DNA of 57,440 bases from positions 1-57,440 of the forward strand of contig JAFPYR010000024.1 of NCBI GenBank assembly GCA_017412115.1. Direction: 5' to 3'. Origin of the DNA: Bacteroidales bacterium. GTDB taxonomy: Bacteria > Bacteroidota > Bacteroidia > Bacteroidales > UBA3824. The position numbers were made by a program, and so were the translations under genes. The notes below the pieces were generated by a model. That model made no database searches. It had not been told where the DNA came from and was given only the letters and a program-made list of their open reading frames with translations. Of the stretch, positions 49,279 through 57,440 are shown piece after piece; position 1 is the stretch's first letter; each line of letters begins with the position of its first letter.

Positions 49279-51075
49279 ATGAAAAGAACATCTGTACAAT
49301 CTAAAGTTTTAAAACTTATAATACCTTTAGTGGCAGTTACTTTAATAATTATGATGGTAGTCAGTTACCACATTAATTTGAAAAGTCAGAAGGATTTTTT
49401 CGAGTTGTGTATGGGGGAACTTTCCGCTAAGTCCGCACAAGAAGTTACAGTGAAACTTACTATGTTGCAAGATGAGTTGAAGTGGGTTGCCGCCGATGCC
49501 GCTTTTGAATCAATGGACGCAGATAAGTATGTTGACAGATTGGAAGAGTTGGCGCGTGAGGAATCTGCGTATTATACTTTGATGTTTGTGGCATATCCTG
49601 ACGGGCGCTATTATAGAGCCGGAAGAGGCTTTTCTGAACAAAAAATTGACGATAGGGGATATTTCAAAAAGATTTTCATTGAAAAAGCTGATTTTGCGAT
49701 GACAAGTCCCGATATTTCAAAAACTACTGGTGAAAAAAAATATACTTTGGCTGTTCCTATTCGTAGAGGCGGTGAGGTTGTAGGTGCTTTGTGCGGGAAT
49801 GTCAGTCTTAACACATTAAAGAAAGTGGTTTCAGAGTGCAAATTAGGTAAAAACGGCATTACTTACATAGTGGATGAGACTTCTCAGGTAATCGGTTCGA
49901 CTTATGATGATTTAGTAATGAATTTCAATCTTGTGGACAACGGCAAAGCAACTTATCCGGGACTCGAAACTATCGGAGAGGCTGTTCGTAGAGGTGAACC
50001 TGCTACTGCATATTGCACTGATATTCAAAGTGGAACGATTTTGTATACGATGAGTCAAAAAATAGAAGGTACACCCGGTTGGTTTGTTATCGGTTGTCTG
50101 CCTGACGATGAATTGAGAAGTTCGGCAAATAGTACTTTAATTGTTATGATTATTTGTCTTATCGTTGTGATATTGATAATTATGGTAAGTATCGTGATGA
50201 ATTTGCGTCGTATTTTATCAAGACCGTTGCAGGAACTTTCGGTTGCGATTAAGAGCATTGCAGAGGGTCATCTAAAGCAAAAAATAACATACGAATCAAA
50301 TGACGAAATAGGGGAGATGTGTGACGATATTAGGGACATGAGTTTGAAACTTTCCGATATTGTCGGTACTATCAAAGCCGGCTCTGATTCTTTGGCAGCT
50401 AATAGTTCTCAAGTAAATTCTACTTCACAACAGGTTATGGAGGGATCTTGTTCGCAATCTGATAATATCGAAGATTTGTCGGCAACGATGCAGGAGATGA
50501 CAAGTAATATTGAGCAAAATACATATAATGCAAAGCAGACAAATGCGGTTTCGCAAGATGCTTGCAATAAATTTAACGAAGTAGTTGCCAATATCAATAA
50601 CTTGTTGGATAACAATAAGTCCATTTCGCAAAGTATCTCAATTATCAACGAAATTGCGTTCCAAACCAATATTTTGGCGCTTAATGCAGCCGTTGAAGCG
50701 GCAAGAGCCGGAGAGTATGGCAAGGGATTTGCAGTAGTTGCGAAAGAAGTCAGAAGTCTTGCTGAAAAATCCAAACTCGCAGCAGACGAAATTATCGAAA
50801 TGTCAGAAAAAGGTTTGAAACTTTCGGAAGAGGCTAATGTTGTGATGCAAGAAACCATTCCGAAAATTGAGAATACAAGAATTTTGGTGAATGAGATTGC
50901 AAGTGCGAGTCTTGAGCAAAGTGTCGGTGCTAATCAAGTGAACGACATTATACAAAAGCTTAGCGGAACGGTTAAAATCAACGCTTCGTCTTCAGAAATG
51001 CTTGCCGCAAGTGCTGACAGCCTTGCAACTCAAGCTGAAAACCTTAAAGTCGCAGTTGATTTCTTTAAGGATTAA
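49279..51075 (+). CDS. Methyl-accepting chemotaxis protein with dCache sensor
   Basis: The receptor has a membrane helix at about residues 12-30, a dCache_1 periplasmic sensor (about 35-280; [50 protein letters not shown]), a second helix (about 288-310), HAMP (about 312-365) and a signalling domain with the conserved hairpin [20 protein letters not shown] and [20 protein letters not shown] near residues 455-495. It would normally control CheA through CheW. Neither gene is in the window, and the chain ends without a CheR-binding pentapeptide. The dCache ligand is probably a small molecule such as an amino acid, which cannot be specified. Confidence 0.92.
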   Translation: MKRTSVQSKVLKLIIPLVAVTLIIMMVVSYHINLKSQKDFFELCMGELSAKSAQEVTVKLTMLQDELKWVAADAAFESMDADKYVDRLEELAREESAYYTLMFVAYPDGRYYRAGRGFSEQKIDDRGYFKKIFIEKADFAMTSPDISKTTGEKKYTLAVPIRRGGEVVGALCGNVSLNTLKKVVSECKLGKNGITYIVDETSQVIGSTYDDLVMNFNLVDNGKATYPGLETIGEAVRRGEPATAYCTDIQSGTILYTMSQKIEGTPGWFVIGCLPDDELRSSANSTLIVMIICLIVVILIIMVSIVMNLRRILSRPLQELSVAIKSIAEGHLKQKITYESNDEIGEMCDDIRDMSLKLSDIVGTIKAGSDSLAANSSQVNSTSQQVMEGSCSQSDNIEDLSATMQEMTSNIEQNTYNAKQTNAVSQDACNKFNEVVANINNLLDNNKSISQSISIINEIAFQTNILALNAAVEAARAGEYGKGFAVVAKEVRSLAEKSKLAADEIIEMSEKGLKLSEEANVVMQETIPKIENTRILVNEIASASLEQSVGANQVNDIIQKLSGTVKINASSSEMLAASADSLATQAENLKVAVDFFKD

Positions 51076-51120
51076 TATTTTTGTAGTTTTATTTTTGTTT
51101 ATGATAGTTTGTTAAAGAAA

Positions 51121-51154
51121 AAGCCGGCAGTAATTTTTTGCTGCCGGCTTTTTT
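51121..51154 (+). terminator. Terminator after the chemotaxis-receptor gene
   Basis: Perfect 10-bp GC-rich stem aagccggcag / ctgccggctt with a 10-nt loop and a T run. Confidence 0.92.
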
Positions 51155-51228
51155 GCGTTTTTTGTGAGGGATCTTTTTCAAAAGAAAAAATGGTATGAAA
51201 ATTGTTTTTTCTTTTAAAAAAAAATGTT

Positions 51229-51236
51229 TAACTTTG
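51229..51236 (+). promoter_or_regulatory. -7 promoter element for the 51271 gene
   Basis: TAACTTTG matches the consensus 34 nt before the ATG at 51271; the best TTG is 24 nt upstream, slightly too far. Confidence 0.5.
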
Positions 51237-51270
51237 TCCCGTAATAATTCGGGCTAAAATATGTTGAATT

Positions 51271-51468
51271 ATGGAAGACAAATTATCAAAAATCTTATTG
51301 AGAAATGGACAAAGAGCCATCGATTACATTATGAATATATCTCAAGACTTCAGGCAGATAGCCATCGAAGCGATATTCGAATGTTTGAGGCTTGGATACC
51401 CGCTCAACGATATGGAAATAACGAGCAAAGCGCGTCAGATTTGGCGTCTGAAGACTGTTTACGCTTAA
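51271..51468 (+). CDS. 65-residue small protein ahead of the polyvalent-kinase-like gene
   Basis: A short frame encoding MEDKLSKILLRNGQRAIDYI and then a helical segment (QDFRQIAIEAIFECLRLGYP). Bacteroidota loci for polyvalent-kinase-like proteins often have a small helical protein of this size directly before the kinase-like gene, which supports it as real. The next frame also reads through this stretch from an ATG at 51261, but its peptide there (SHRLHYEYISRLQADSHRSD) looks like an out-of-frame shadow. Function unknown. Confidence 0.55.
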   Translation: MEDKLSKILLRNGQRAIDYIMNISQDFRQIAIEAIFECLRLGYPLNDMEITSKARQIWRLKTVYA

Positions 51469-52004
51469 TAGAGATTGCTAAAGAGCATAATCTTTTTTTT
51501 GCAAAAGACTCGTGGGATAATTTCGGCGACAGAAAACGTTTGCCTTCGGGTGAGAGTATTGTTTATCTTAGTCCCGACCAAAAAAATGTCATAAAAATCA
51601 GGAATCCTTTTGCAAAAGCTGCAATAAAGAACTTGAAAAAAGAAGATATTATCTTTGAACATCTCATTCATAACATTCTTTTTCCTAATACCCAATACAC
51701 TTTCAAAGGTATTTCAGAGGATTTGGGCGAGTTGAGAATAATTTATTCGCAACCTTACGTTCCTATGAATTTTATTCCGCCCTCACAAAAACAGATTGAT
51801 AAATATATCGTTAATGCTTTGGGCTTAAAAAAAGAAGACTCATATTTTTACGGCAACGATTATCTTTCCATAACCGATGTCAGTGCTGATTCCGATAATG
51901 TTTTAGTAGCCACGGACGGAGTTTTTTATTTTATTGATCCGATTATAAGGTTCAAAAAAAGGGCTTGGGAAATATGGGATTATTATTATCCGCAACTTAG
52001 TTAG
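51381..52004 (+). CDS. Putative polyvalent protein kinase-domain protein
   Basis: The frame is open from 51261; I place the start at ATG 51381 or later (a TTG near 51438 is possible) because upstream codons overlap the 65-residue gene. From DCLRLIEIAKEHNLFF on, the protein has RLPSGESIVYLSPDQKNVIKI (ATP-site-like strands), FEHLIHNILFPNTQYTFKGI, IIYSQPYVPMNF, and the C-terminal TDVSADSDNVLVATDGVFYFIDP with Asn and Asp in catalytic-loop-like positions. This matches the Kinase-PolyVal pattern found in mobile elements and Bacteroidota chromosomes. Activity is unproven. The 3' end overlaps miaA by 8 bp, tail to tail. Confidence 0.6.
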   Translation: MFEAWIPAQRYGNNEQSASDLASEDCLRLIEIAKEHNLFFAKDSWDNFGDRKRLPSGESIVYLSPDQKNVIKIRNPFAKAAIKNLKKEDIIFEHLIHNILFPNTQYTFKGISEDLGELRIIYSQPYVPMNFIPPSQKQIDKYIVNALGLKKEDSYFYGNDYLSITDVSADSDNVLVATDGVFYFIDPIIRFKKRAWEIWDYYYPQLS

Positions 52005-52914
52005 ATGCCCTTTTAATCATTTCTAAAGCAAAATCTATTTTCCGCTTCATCGGCAGCCTTGCGTCAATCCATAAAATACGTATGCCCATGCGCTCCATAC
52101 GGCGAAACCATGTCATTTGGCGTTTTGCAAACTGACAAATCGCAATGTAAAGCTGATTGAACATTTCTTCATAACTCATTTTGCCCACGGCATAGAGTGT
52201 AACGTATTTATATTCAAGACCGTAATAAATCAAATCTTCCTCTTTAACGCCGTTTTTCATAAGGATCTGTATTTCTTCGACCATGCCGTTTTTGAGGCGC
52301 TCTTCAAGACGGATTTTAATTTTTTCGCGTTCCAAATCGCGCGGATTTTTAAGACCGAAAAATATGCTGTCAATTTTCGGATATGAAGGAACTATTTTCG
52401 GATTCTCGAGAATGAAAGTTTCAATTTCGATGCCCCGAATTGCACGTTTTTTCGTGTCAGTGTCGGTATCGTTGTGAAGTGTTTTCATTTTTGCGAGCAT
52501 CGCTTTTAACTCTTCCAACGAATATTTTTCTAATTCGGCGCGTAATTTCGGATTTGCAGGAACGTCAATTAATTTATAATTTCTAACCGCAGACTCCAAA
52601 TATAGCCCCGTTCCGCCGCACAAAATAGGAATTTTGCCTTTAGCGGTGATTTTTTCAAACGCAGAGAAAAAATCTTTTTGATAGCGGAAAACGTTGTATT
52701 TTTCGCCTGCGTTCAAGATGTCTACCATATAACAGGGAATTTGTTTTCCCTCGATAAAATAATCTTCCAAATCTTTTCCCGTGCCTAAATCCATTCCGCG
52801 GTAAACCTGACGCGAATCTGCACTTATAATTTCCGTTTGAAGTGCGTTAGCGAGGTTGGCTGCAAAAGCTGTTTTTCCGGTCGCCGTCGGACCTAAAACC
52901 GTTATCAAATTCAT
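51997..52914 (-). CDS. miaA: tRNA dimethylallyltransferase
   Basis: MiaA adds the dimethylallyl group to A37 of tRNAs that read codons beginning with U. The P-loop is LGPTATGKTAF (residues 7-17), followed by ISADSRQVYRGMDLGTGK, GGTGLYLESAV, and the C-terminal QFAKRQMTWFRRM tRNA-contact segment. Length 305 is normal. It is transcribed alone as far as can be seen. Confidence 0.95.
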   Translation of the reverse strand: MNLITVLGPTATGKTAFAANLANALQTEIISADSRQVYRGMDLGTGKDLEDYFIEGKQIPCYMVDILNAGEKYNVFRYQKDFFSAFEKITAKGKIPILCGGTGLYLESAVRNYKLIDVPANPKLRAELEKYSLEELKAMLAKMKTLHNDTDTDTKKRAIRGIEIETFILENPKIVPSYPKIDSIFFGLKNPRDLEREKIKIRLEERLKNGMVEEIQILMKNGVKEEDLIYYGLEYKYVTLYAVGKMSYEEMFNQLYIAICQFAKRQMTWFRRMERMGIRILWIDARLPMKRKIDFALEMIKRASN

Positions 52915-53001
52915 AATTTTTTTTCTTCAAATTTTTCGTATCGAAAGTAGATGTTTTTTTCTTAAGAAACAAGTATTTTTTTCTTAAACTGCATTTTTTT
53001 C

Positions 53002-55833
53002 TTACAATTGATAACTCAAAATAATGCCGAAATCATTTTTTTGAAAACCGTTTTCTTTAAGTCCTTTGGCAAATGAAAAACCTGCCGTGATAACATTCGG
53101 TAATCTTAACAAATGAAAATCCGCTACAATTTCTCCGCCTAACGAAAAATATTTCGGTGAAAAACCTAAAATTTCGCCTTTTGCCAAATTCGTAAAAATG
53201 CTTCCTCTGAATCTTTTTACCCAAACCAAAGCGGGAATTCCGAAATCAGGATAGCCGAGCGGAAACGAATAATTAGCACTTAATTTGCTGAGTTTCTGCA
53301 TTCTAATCGCATCGTAACCTCTTATGTTAAATGCCTGCGAAGAGAACAGAAAGCTGTTTTTCTCTTGTTTTTGTGTTTGACGGATATAATTTGTAGAAAC
53401 AGAGAAATAGTTTTGGCGGAAAAATCCCGGTACTGTGAAATCAAGATTTACAGCAAACATTTGAGCGTCTAATTTTTCGCTTAAAGATTTTTTCTGACTA
53501 ATGCTAAAATTATACGAGAGCGGGCTTTTGAAATCTCTGTAAGCTGTTGATTTTGACCACGAATACATTAACGAATAGTTCCAAACTCCGAAATTTCCTT
53601 CAGGCATATCCTCTATTGAGGCAATTGTTTTGTCTGAGAGCGAATAAACTAAAATTCCGCCCGTTAAGGATAATTTTCGGCTATAATTAAACCTTGAAAA
53701 ATTCAGAGGTAACGTTACATACGCCCCGTAAATGTTTTCTTTCCATTCAACTTTTACTTTTTGATTTTGATTTAGATTGATGATTTTTTTAGTGTAATAA
53801 TCTGCATTTTCACCGAGTGATGCGCTAAACTGAATTTCGGGATAAAAGCCTGTGTATAAACACGTTAAATTAGTTCTGAAAAAATTTAAATCTGTGTTAT
53901 AAGTTTCATTAGCCCTCAGATACAATGTTCCGAGAGTGTTTTGAGAAAAAACCGTTCCTTCGATGATGTTTCCGTAAGCGTTAGGAAGCCAGCCGTAAAT
54001 TCTTATCGGGTCGTTAAATTGTCCGTAACGTTTTGATTTCAAAATAGTTGTGTCAGGTTTTAGGGTTGCAATAAAATCCAAATTTTCCCTCGGATTTTTC
54101 TCCAAAACATTAGAAAAATAATTCAGCGGTTTTGATTCTTTTACTTCAAAAGGTTCATAATCTTTTATGAGGGAAACGTTGTTGCCTTTCATGTTGAAAT
54201 CGCTTATAATTAACGAATTATCGCTAATGTCAAGGTCGGAAATGCCGAATTTTGTATTCGTGATTTGTGATATTTTTTTATCGTTTAACGAGATTTCAAA
54301 GACGTTTTCGATTCCTGTTATATCCGAAACATAAAAAATTCTTCCGTTGTCGCAACAGATTTTGTCCAAATTTTCTTTGGTCGGCGGAATGATTTCTTGT
54401 GTTGTTAAATCATTGAGATTTAGGATATTAACGGAATTTTTGTTGTCATAATTTTTTACGAAAACAATTTCCTCGTTGTTAAGAAAATCCGGCGAACGCA
54501 AAAAAGCGTTTTTCTCTGCCGTAAAAGTTTTTATTACTTTGGTCGAATATTTTCCTAACAATTGTTTTTCGAGTTCTAAAACAACGATTTTACATTCGCG
54601 GTTTTCGTTGAATTCTATCGCGACAATTTTTTTGCTGTCGGGCGAAAGTACGGGCGAAAAATATTTTTGTTTTTTCGTAATTAATTGTCTTTTACCGCTT
54701 TTAATGTCATAAAGTGCAATGTCCGAAAAATCTCTTAACGACCATCTTAAATCGGGAACTTCAGAGGAATAAATCAAAATTTTGCCGTCGGTATCAAAGC
54801 CCGATGCGTCAGTAAAGTCAAGTTCTTTTTCCTTTCCATCTAATGTTAAAAGTACAAAACGTGCGGGTTTGGAAAGTGAACTTTTTAGGCAAATCAATAA
54901 ACTGTCATTTATGAAATGCGGCGAATCATAATTGGTGTAATAACGTTTTTTCTTGGTATTAACATTTTGATAATCAATAGCTTGAAAATCATCTTGACGT
55001 TTGTTGTAAAAAGTTTTGAGTTCAGAAAAAGCGTTTTTGTAATTTGTAGAAAAGCTTTCGTCAGTAAAATGTCTGAATCCGATAGAAAAGGCATACGGGA
55101 AAAACGAATACCAGCACGAACGTTTTGCTGTTTTATAAAAAATATCTTCGCCGAAATCTTTTCTTGCTTTTGTAACAAGCAGATAACCAAGCGGATAATG
55201 CGACGGAATAAAATCTCTGTACGACCTTAAAACCATTTTGTCGAATTTATAAAATTTGTTTTTTTCGCAAATGATTGCGGCAAGAGAGCGGTCGAAATTA
55301 GCACATCTGCCTCTGCCTTGCGATGTTAAAACCGTTTCGGCGAAAACAGCGTCGCCCTCGTAAAACCATTGCGGGACGGAATATGACAGAGTGCTGCGAC
55401 CGTATGCTCCGAAAAGGCAAGATGCAAGTTTTGTAAAGCCGTGATTTAGGACGTCGTATTGAACGATGTGTCTGTATTCGTGAACGGCTAAATTTTCAAA
55501 CCATTCGCCTGAGCCTAAAGAGCAATCGTCGAAAGGTTTGGAATAAAACATTGAATGATATGGAAATAATGTTGCATAACCGTTTGAAATTGTTGTTGTT
55601 GCGGATAAAACGAGCGGAACACGTCTTGGATTAGCATATAAAAAGTGGGTATCTCCTTTGTAAACGCTGTCAATGGAAAGAGCCAAACGATAAGCATCTG
55701 AGCTTAAATTTTCCGGATAAATAACTTTTAAACGTTCAGTTTTGATAGTTTTCCATTTTGTGGAATAAGGATGTTGAGCTTTTAGCGGACTAAAGAGCGT
55801 TATCAAAAGTAAAAAGGATAGAATTTTTTGCAT
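53002..55833 (-). CDS. Exported fusion: HExxH peptidase domain, TolB-like propeller, outer-membrane barrel
   Basis: A signal peptide (ILSFLLLITLFSPLKAQ) is followed by a gluzincin-like domain (about residues 25-280) with AVHEYRHIVQYD (His118, Glu119, His122) and QWFYEGDAVFAE (Glu159 as likely third ligand), a pattern of peptidase MA-type proteins. Residues about 295-600 form a TolB-like beta-propeller (YFSPVLSPDSKKIVAIEFN, GRIFYVSDITGIENVFEI). Residues about 615-943 alternate aromatic and polar residues and end SFAKGLKENGFQKNDFGIILSYQL, as in outer-membrane barrels. The protein could be a surface or periplasm-facing protease tethered by its own barrel; the substrate is unknown. A -7 element lies at 55857-55864. 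Confidence 0.75.
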   Translation of the reverse strand: MQKILSFLLLITLFSPLKAQHPYSTKWKTIKTERLKVIYPENLSSDAYRLALSIDSVYKGDTHFLYANPRRVPLVLSATTTISNGYATLFPYHSMFYSKPFDDCSLGSGEWFENLAVHEYRHIVQYDVLNHGFTKLASCLFGAYGRSTLSYSVPQWFYEGDAVFAETVLTSQGRGRCANFDRSLAAIICEKNKFYKFDKMVLRSYRDFIPSHYPLGYLLVTKARKDFGEDIFYKTAKRSCWYSFFPYAFSIGFRHFTDESFSTNYKNAFSELKTFYNKRQDDFQAIDYQNVNTKKKRYYTNYDSPHFINDSLLICLKSSLSKPARFVLLTLDGKEKELDFTDASGFDTDGKILIYSSEVPDLRWSLRDFSDIALYDIKSGKRQLITKKQKYFSPVLSPDSKKIVAIEFNENRECKIVVLELEKQLLGKYSTKVIKTFTAEKNAFLRSPDFLNNEEIVFVKNYDNKNSVNILNLNDLTTQEIIPPTKENLDKICCDNGRIFYVSDITGIENVFEISLNDKKISQITNTKFGISDLDISDNSLIISDFNMKGNNVSLIKDYEPFEVKESKPLNYFSNVLEKNPRENLDFIATLKPDTTILKSKRYGQFNDPIRIYGWLPNAYGNIIEGTVFSQNTLGTLYLRANETYNTDLNFFRTNLTCLYTGFYPEIQFSASLGENADYYTKKIINLNQNQKVKVEWKENIYGAYVTLPLNFSRFNYSRKLSLTGGILVYSLSDKTIASIEDMPEGNFGVWNYSLMYSWSKSTAYRDFKSPLSYNFSISQKKSLSEKLDAQMFAVNLDFTVPGFFRQNYFSVSTNYIRQTQKQEKNSFLFSSQAFNIRGYDAIRMQKLSKLSANYSFPLGYPDFGIPALVWVKRFRGSIFTNLAKGEILGFSPKYFSLGGEIVADFHLLRLPNVITAGFSFAKGLKENGFQKNDFGIILSYQL

Positions 55834-55856
55834 GGTAACTTTTTTTTATTTACGGG

Positions 55857-55864
55857 CAAAGTTA
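55857..55864 (-). promoter_or_regulatory. -7 promoter element for the peptidase-barrel gene
   Basis: TAACTTTG on the minus strand, 23 nt before the start codon; no clear -33 element. Confidence 0.5.
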
Positions 55865-55938
55865 ATAAAAAAATTGAATTCTTATCTACCTTTTTGTAAT
55901 AAAGAAAAATCCGTTTTTTTTTAATCAAATTATTTGCG

Positions 55939-55946
55939 TAATTTTG
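55939..55946 (+). promoter_or_regulatory. -7 promoter element for the aldolase-like gene
   Basis: TAATTTTG, 42 nt ahead of the start codon; a purine-rich aaaggag (about 55971-55977) precedes the ATG and may serve as Shine-Dalgarno. Confidence 0.5.
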
Positions 55947-55988
55947 CCGCGAAAAAATACACTTAAAAAAAAAGGAGTAATTTAAATT

Positions 55989-57014
55989 ATGTTACCATTT
56001 GAATCTGATTATAACAACGGAGCGCATCCAGAATTGCTCCGTCGCCTTGTTGAAACAAATTCTCAAACCTCTCTGACTTACGGTTTTGACCAGTGGTCGC
56101 AGTCGGCACGGGAAAAAATCCGTGTTGCAGCTTCTTCCCCAAATGCCGATGTTTATTTCCTAACCGGTGGCACGCAGACCAATATGACGGTGATTGACGC
56201 CTGTCTGCAACCTTATGAGGCTGTAGTTTCGGTTGAGACGGGACACATTAATATTCACGAGGCGGGAGCAGTGGAGTTTACGGGTCATAAAGTAATTGCT
56301 CTGCCGCACCATAACGGCAAGATGTCGGCTTTAGATCTTGAAAAATTTATGCAACAATTCACCGAAGACGGTAGCCGCGAACATCTTGCGCAGCCGGGTA
56401 TGGTTTATATCACTTTTCCGACCGAATTTGGGACTATCTACTCCAAAGAGGAAATTGAGAATATTTACAATATTTGTCAGCGTTACGCTCTTCTACTTTT
56501 TATTGATGGAGCGCGGCTTGGCTACGGTATGATGGCCGAGGGTGCGGATATTTCGTTACCGTGGCTGTCAAAACATTGCGACGTGTTTTACATCGGCGGA
56601 ACAAAGGTTGGCGCACTTTGCGGCGAGGCTGTGGTTTTTCCACGCGGCAATGCTCCGAAACATTTTTTCACCACTATAAAACGTCACGGCGCACTTTCGG
56701 CTAAGGGGCGCACCATTGGCGTTCAGTTTGATGCGCTGTTCACCGATAATCTTTATTTTGAGATTTCAAAACACGCCATCAAGATGGCTATGCGTCTAAA
56801 AACTATGCTGCAGTCCAAAGGCTATCAGTTTTTTATCGATTCACCCACCAATCAGCAATTTGTTGTAATCCCCAACGATCGTGTTAAACAACTTGCCGAA
56901 AAGGTTGAGTTCTCCGTTTGGGAGCCCTACGCAGCAGATGCCAAGGTCTGCCGTTTCGTTACAAGTTGGGCAACAACCGAAGAACAGCTGAACGAATTGG
57001 AGAGGTGGTTATAA
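55989..57014 (+). CDS. Threonine-aldolase-like PLP enzyme
   Basis: The 341-residue enzyme belongs to the beta-eliminating lyase/threonine aldolase fold-I group. Landmarks are FESDYNNGAHPELLRRL, FLTGGTQTNMTVID (phosphate binding), VETGHINIHEAGAVEF, LLFIDGARLGYG with Asp174, and YIGGTKVGALCGE with the PLP-binding Lys206. Low-specificity threonine aldolases split threonine into glycine and acetaldehyde; the exact substrate is not certain. Base composition is visibly richer in G/C than the adjoining genes (about 32 of 60 bases in 56521-56580), suggesting transfer or different codon selection. It meets the partial gene at the right edge tail to tail, with 8 bp between. Confidence 0.83.
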   Translation: MLPFESDYNNGAHPELLRRLVETNSQTSLTYGFDQWSQSAREKIRVAASSPNADVYFLTGGTQTNMTVIDACLQPYEAVVSVETGHINIHEAGAVEFTGHKVIALPHHNGKMSALDLEKFMQQFTEDGSREHLAQPGMVYITFPTEFGTIYSKEEIENIYNICQRYALLLFIDGARLGYGMMAEGADISLPWLSKHCDVFYIGGTKVGALCGEAVVFPRGNAPKHFFTTIKRHGALSAKGRTIGVQFDALFTDNLYFEISKHAIKMAMRLKTMLQSKGYQFFIDSPTNQQFVVIPNDRVKQLAEKVEFSVWEPYAADAKVCRFVTSWATTEEQLNELERWL

Positions 57015-57022
57015 AAGGCTTT

Positions 57023-57440
57023 TTAAAACACCACCTCCATTTCCTTCCAATCCTCGTCCCTTTCGTAAACGTATTCCTCGGCATCATTGAACACCCATTT
57101 CATTTCGCGTTTTTCAACAATGCCGCCAACGTATTTGAAACGGCGACTTGTGGCGTTGAGTGTTTTGAGGCGACGTTGCAACTCCTCGGCTTTATCCTTG
57201 GTCTCAATGGATTTGGCAGTGATGCCGCCTTTTGTGTCAAAAATGCCGATGCGCTTGTCCTTGAATTTGACAATCCAATCGGGATAGAAAAGTCGTTCCT
57301 TATTGTCCTGACTACTAACGTATTTGAACGCCAAACTGTCTTTGCCTGTGCCATTCTTCAACCACCATTCTATCTTGTCGTATTTGCCCTCAATGTATTT
57401 GATGAAGGCGGTTTCGTTGTCGCGACCCGAATATTTTTCG
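57023..57440 (-). CDS. C-terminal end of a helicase/type III restriction Res-like protein, 5' end outside window
   Basis: The frame is open through the right edge (EKYSGRDNETAFIKYIEGKY is read from the last bases), so the apparent TTG start at 57361 is not a real start. The residues IEWWLKNGTG, LFYPDWIVKFKDKRIGIFDTKGG and ELQRRLKTLN are what is seen at the C-terminus of DEAD-box type III restriction Res subunits and related helicases: a PD-(D/E)XK end domain with Asp in YPDWIV and D-x-K in FDTKG. A methylase or other defence gene may lie beyond the window. Its GC content is similar to that of the aldolase-like gene. Confidence 0.65.
   Translation of the reverse strand, partial: EKYSGRDNETAFIKYIEGKYDKIEWWLKNGTGKDSLAFKYVSSQDNKERLFYPDWIVKFKDKRIGIFDTKGGITAKSIETKDKAEELQRRLKTLNATSRRFKYVGGIVEKREMKWVFNDAEEYVYERDEDWKEMEVVF

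Overview
The window is chromosomal DNA of a Bacteroidota bacterium, most likely a member of Bacteroidales. The evidence is a fused SecDF, the 259-residue AMP nucleosidase typical of the phylum, lipoproteins of the fimbrillin/Fibrobacter type, and at least a dozen promoters of the Bacteroidota form TTTG-N19-21-TAnnTTTG. Shine-Dalgarno sequences are rare and the DNA is AT-rich. No plasmid, prophage, insertion sequence or CRISPR array is evident; accessory features are small and scattered.

Layout. 1-3.4 kb: two Rpn-type PD-(D/E)XK nucleases (one cut by the window edge) flank an operon with a long leader hairpin, an unannotated 58-residue protein and a lipoprotein. 3.6-7.5 kb: a CBM48 protein with a histone-like tail, then lptB, a DnaQ-type exonuclease, thiL and thiD. 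7.5-11.4 kb (minus): an ECF sigma factor, a putative anti-sigma protein and a Spy-like protein, then a small membrane protein and pepP. 11.5-14 kb: aldo/keto reductase and gdhA. 14.0-15.8 kb: a possible toxin/immunity pair between two near-identical terminators. 15.8-20.5 kb (minus): galM, a histidine kinase lacking its phospho-acceptor histidine, and a DUF2135 membrane protein. 20.6-21.1 kb: tRNA Gly-Leu-Gly operon. 21.3-34.4 kb: S41 protease lipoprotein, nadD, SPOR-like protein, PsbP-like lipoprotein, secDF, a HAMP-GAF-PAS sensor without output domain, holA, amn, HsdR_N protein and nhaD.

34.7-41.7 kb is the most interesting part. An operon encodes two SiaB-type kinases and three SiaC-type phosphoproteins. 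After three unrelated genes comes a PAS-SpoIIE/PP2C phosphatase of the kind that serves as the opposing enzyme (SiaA) in the Pseudomonas Sia pathway. No diguanylate cyclase (SiaD) lies in the window, so the output of this switch is unknown.

41.8-57.4 kb: argF; corA behind a leader peptide and attenuator-like hairpin; a TamB-like protein; a small secreted protein; an orphan chemotaxis receptor; a small ORF and a polyvalent-kinase-like gene; miaA; a secreted protein joining a HExxH peptidase domain, a beta-propeller and an outer-membrane barrel; a threonine-aldolase-like gene of higher GC; and the C-terminal end of a helicase/restriction Res-like protein leaving the window. Functional calls come from motif recognition by eye; no database search was possible.
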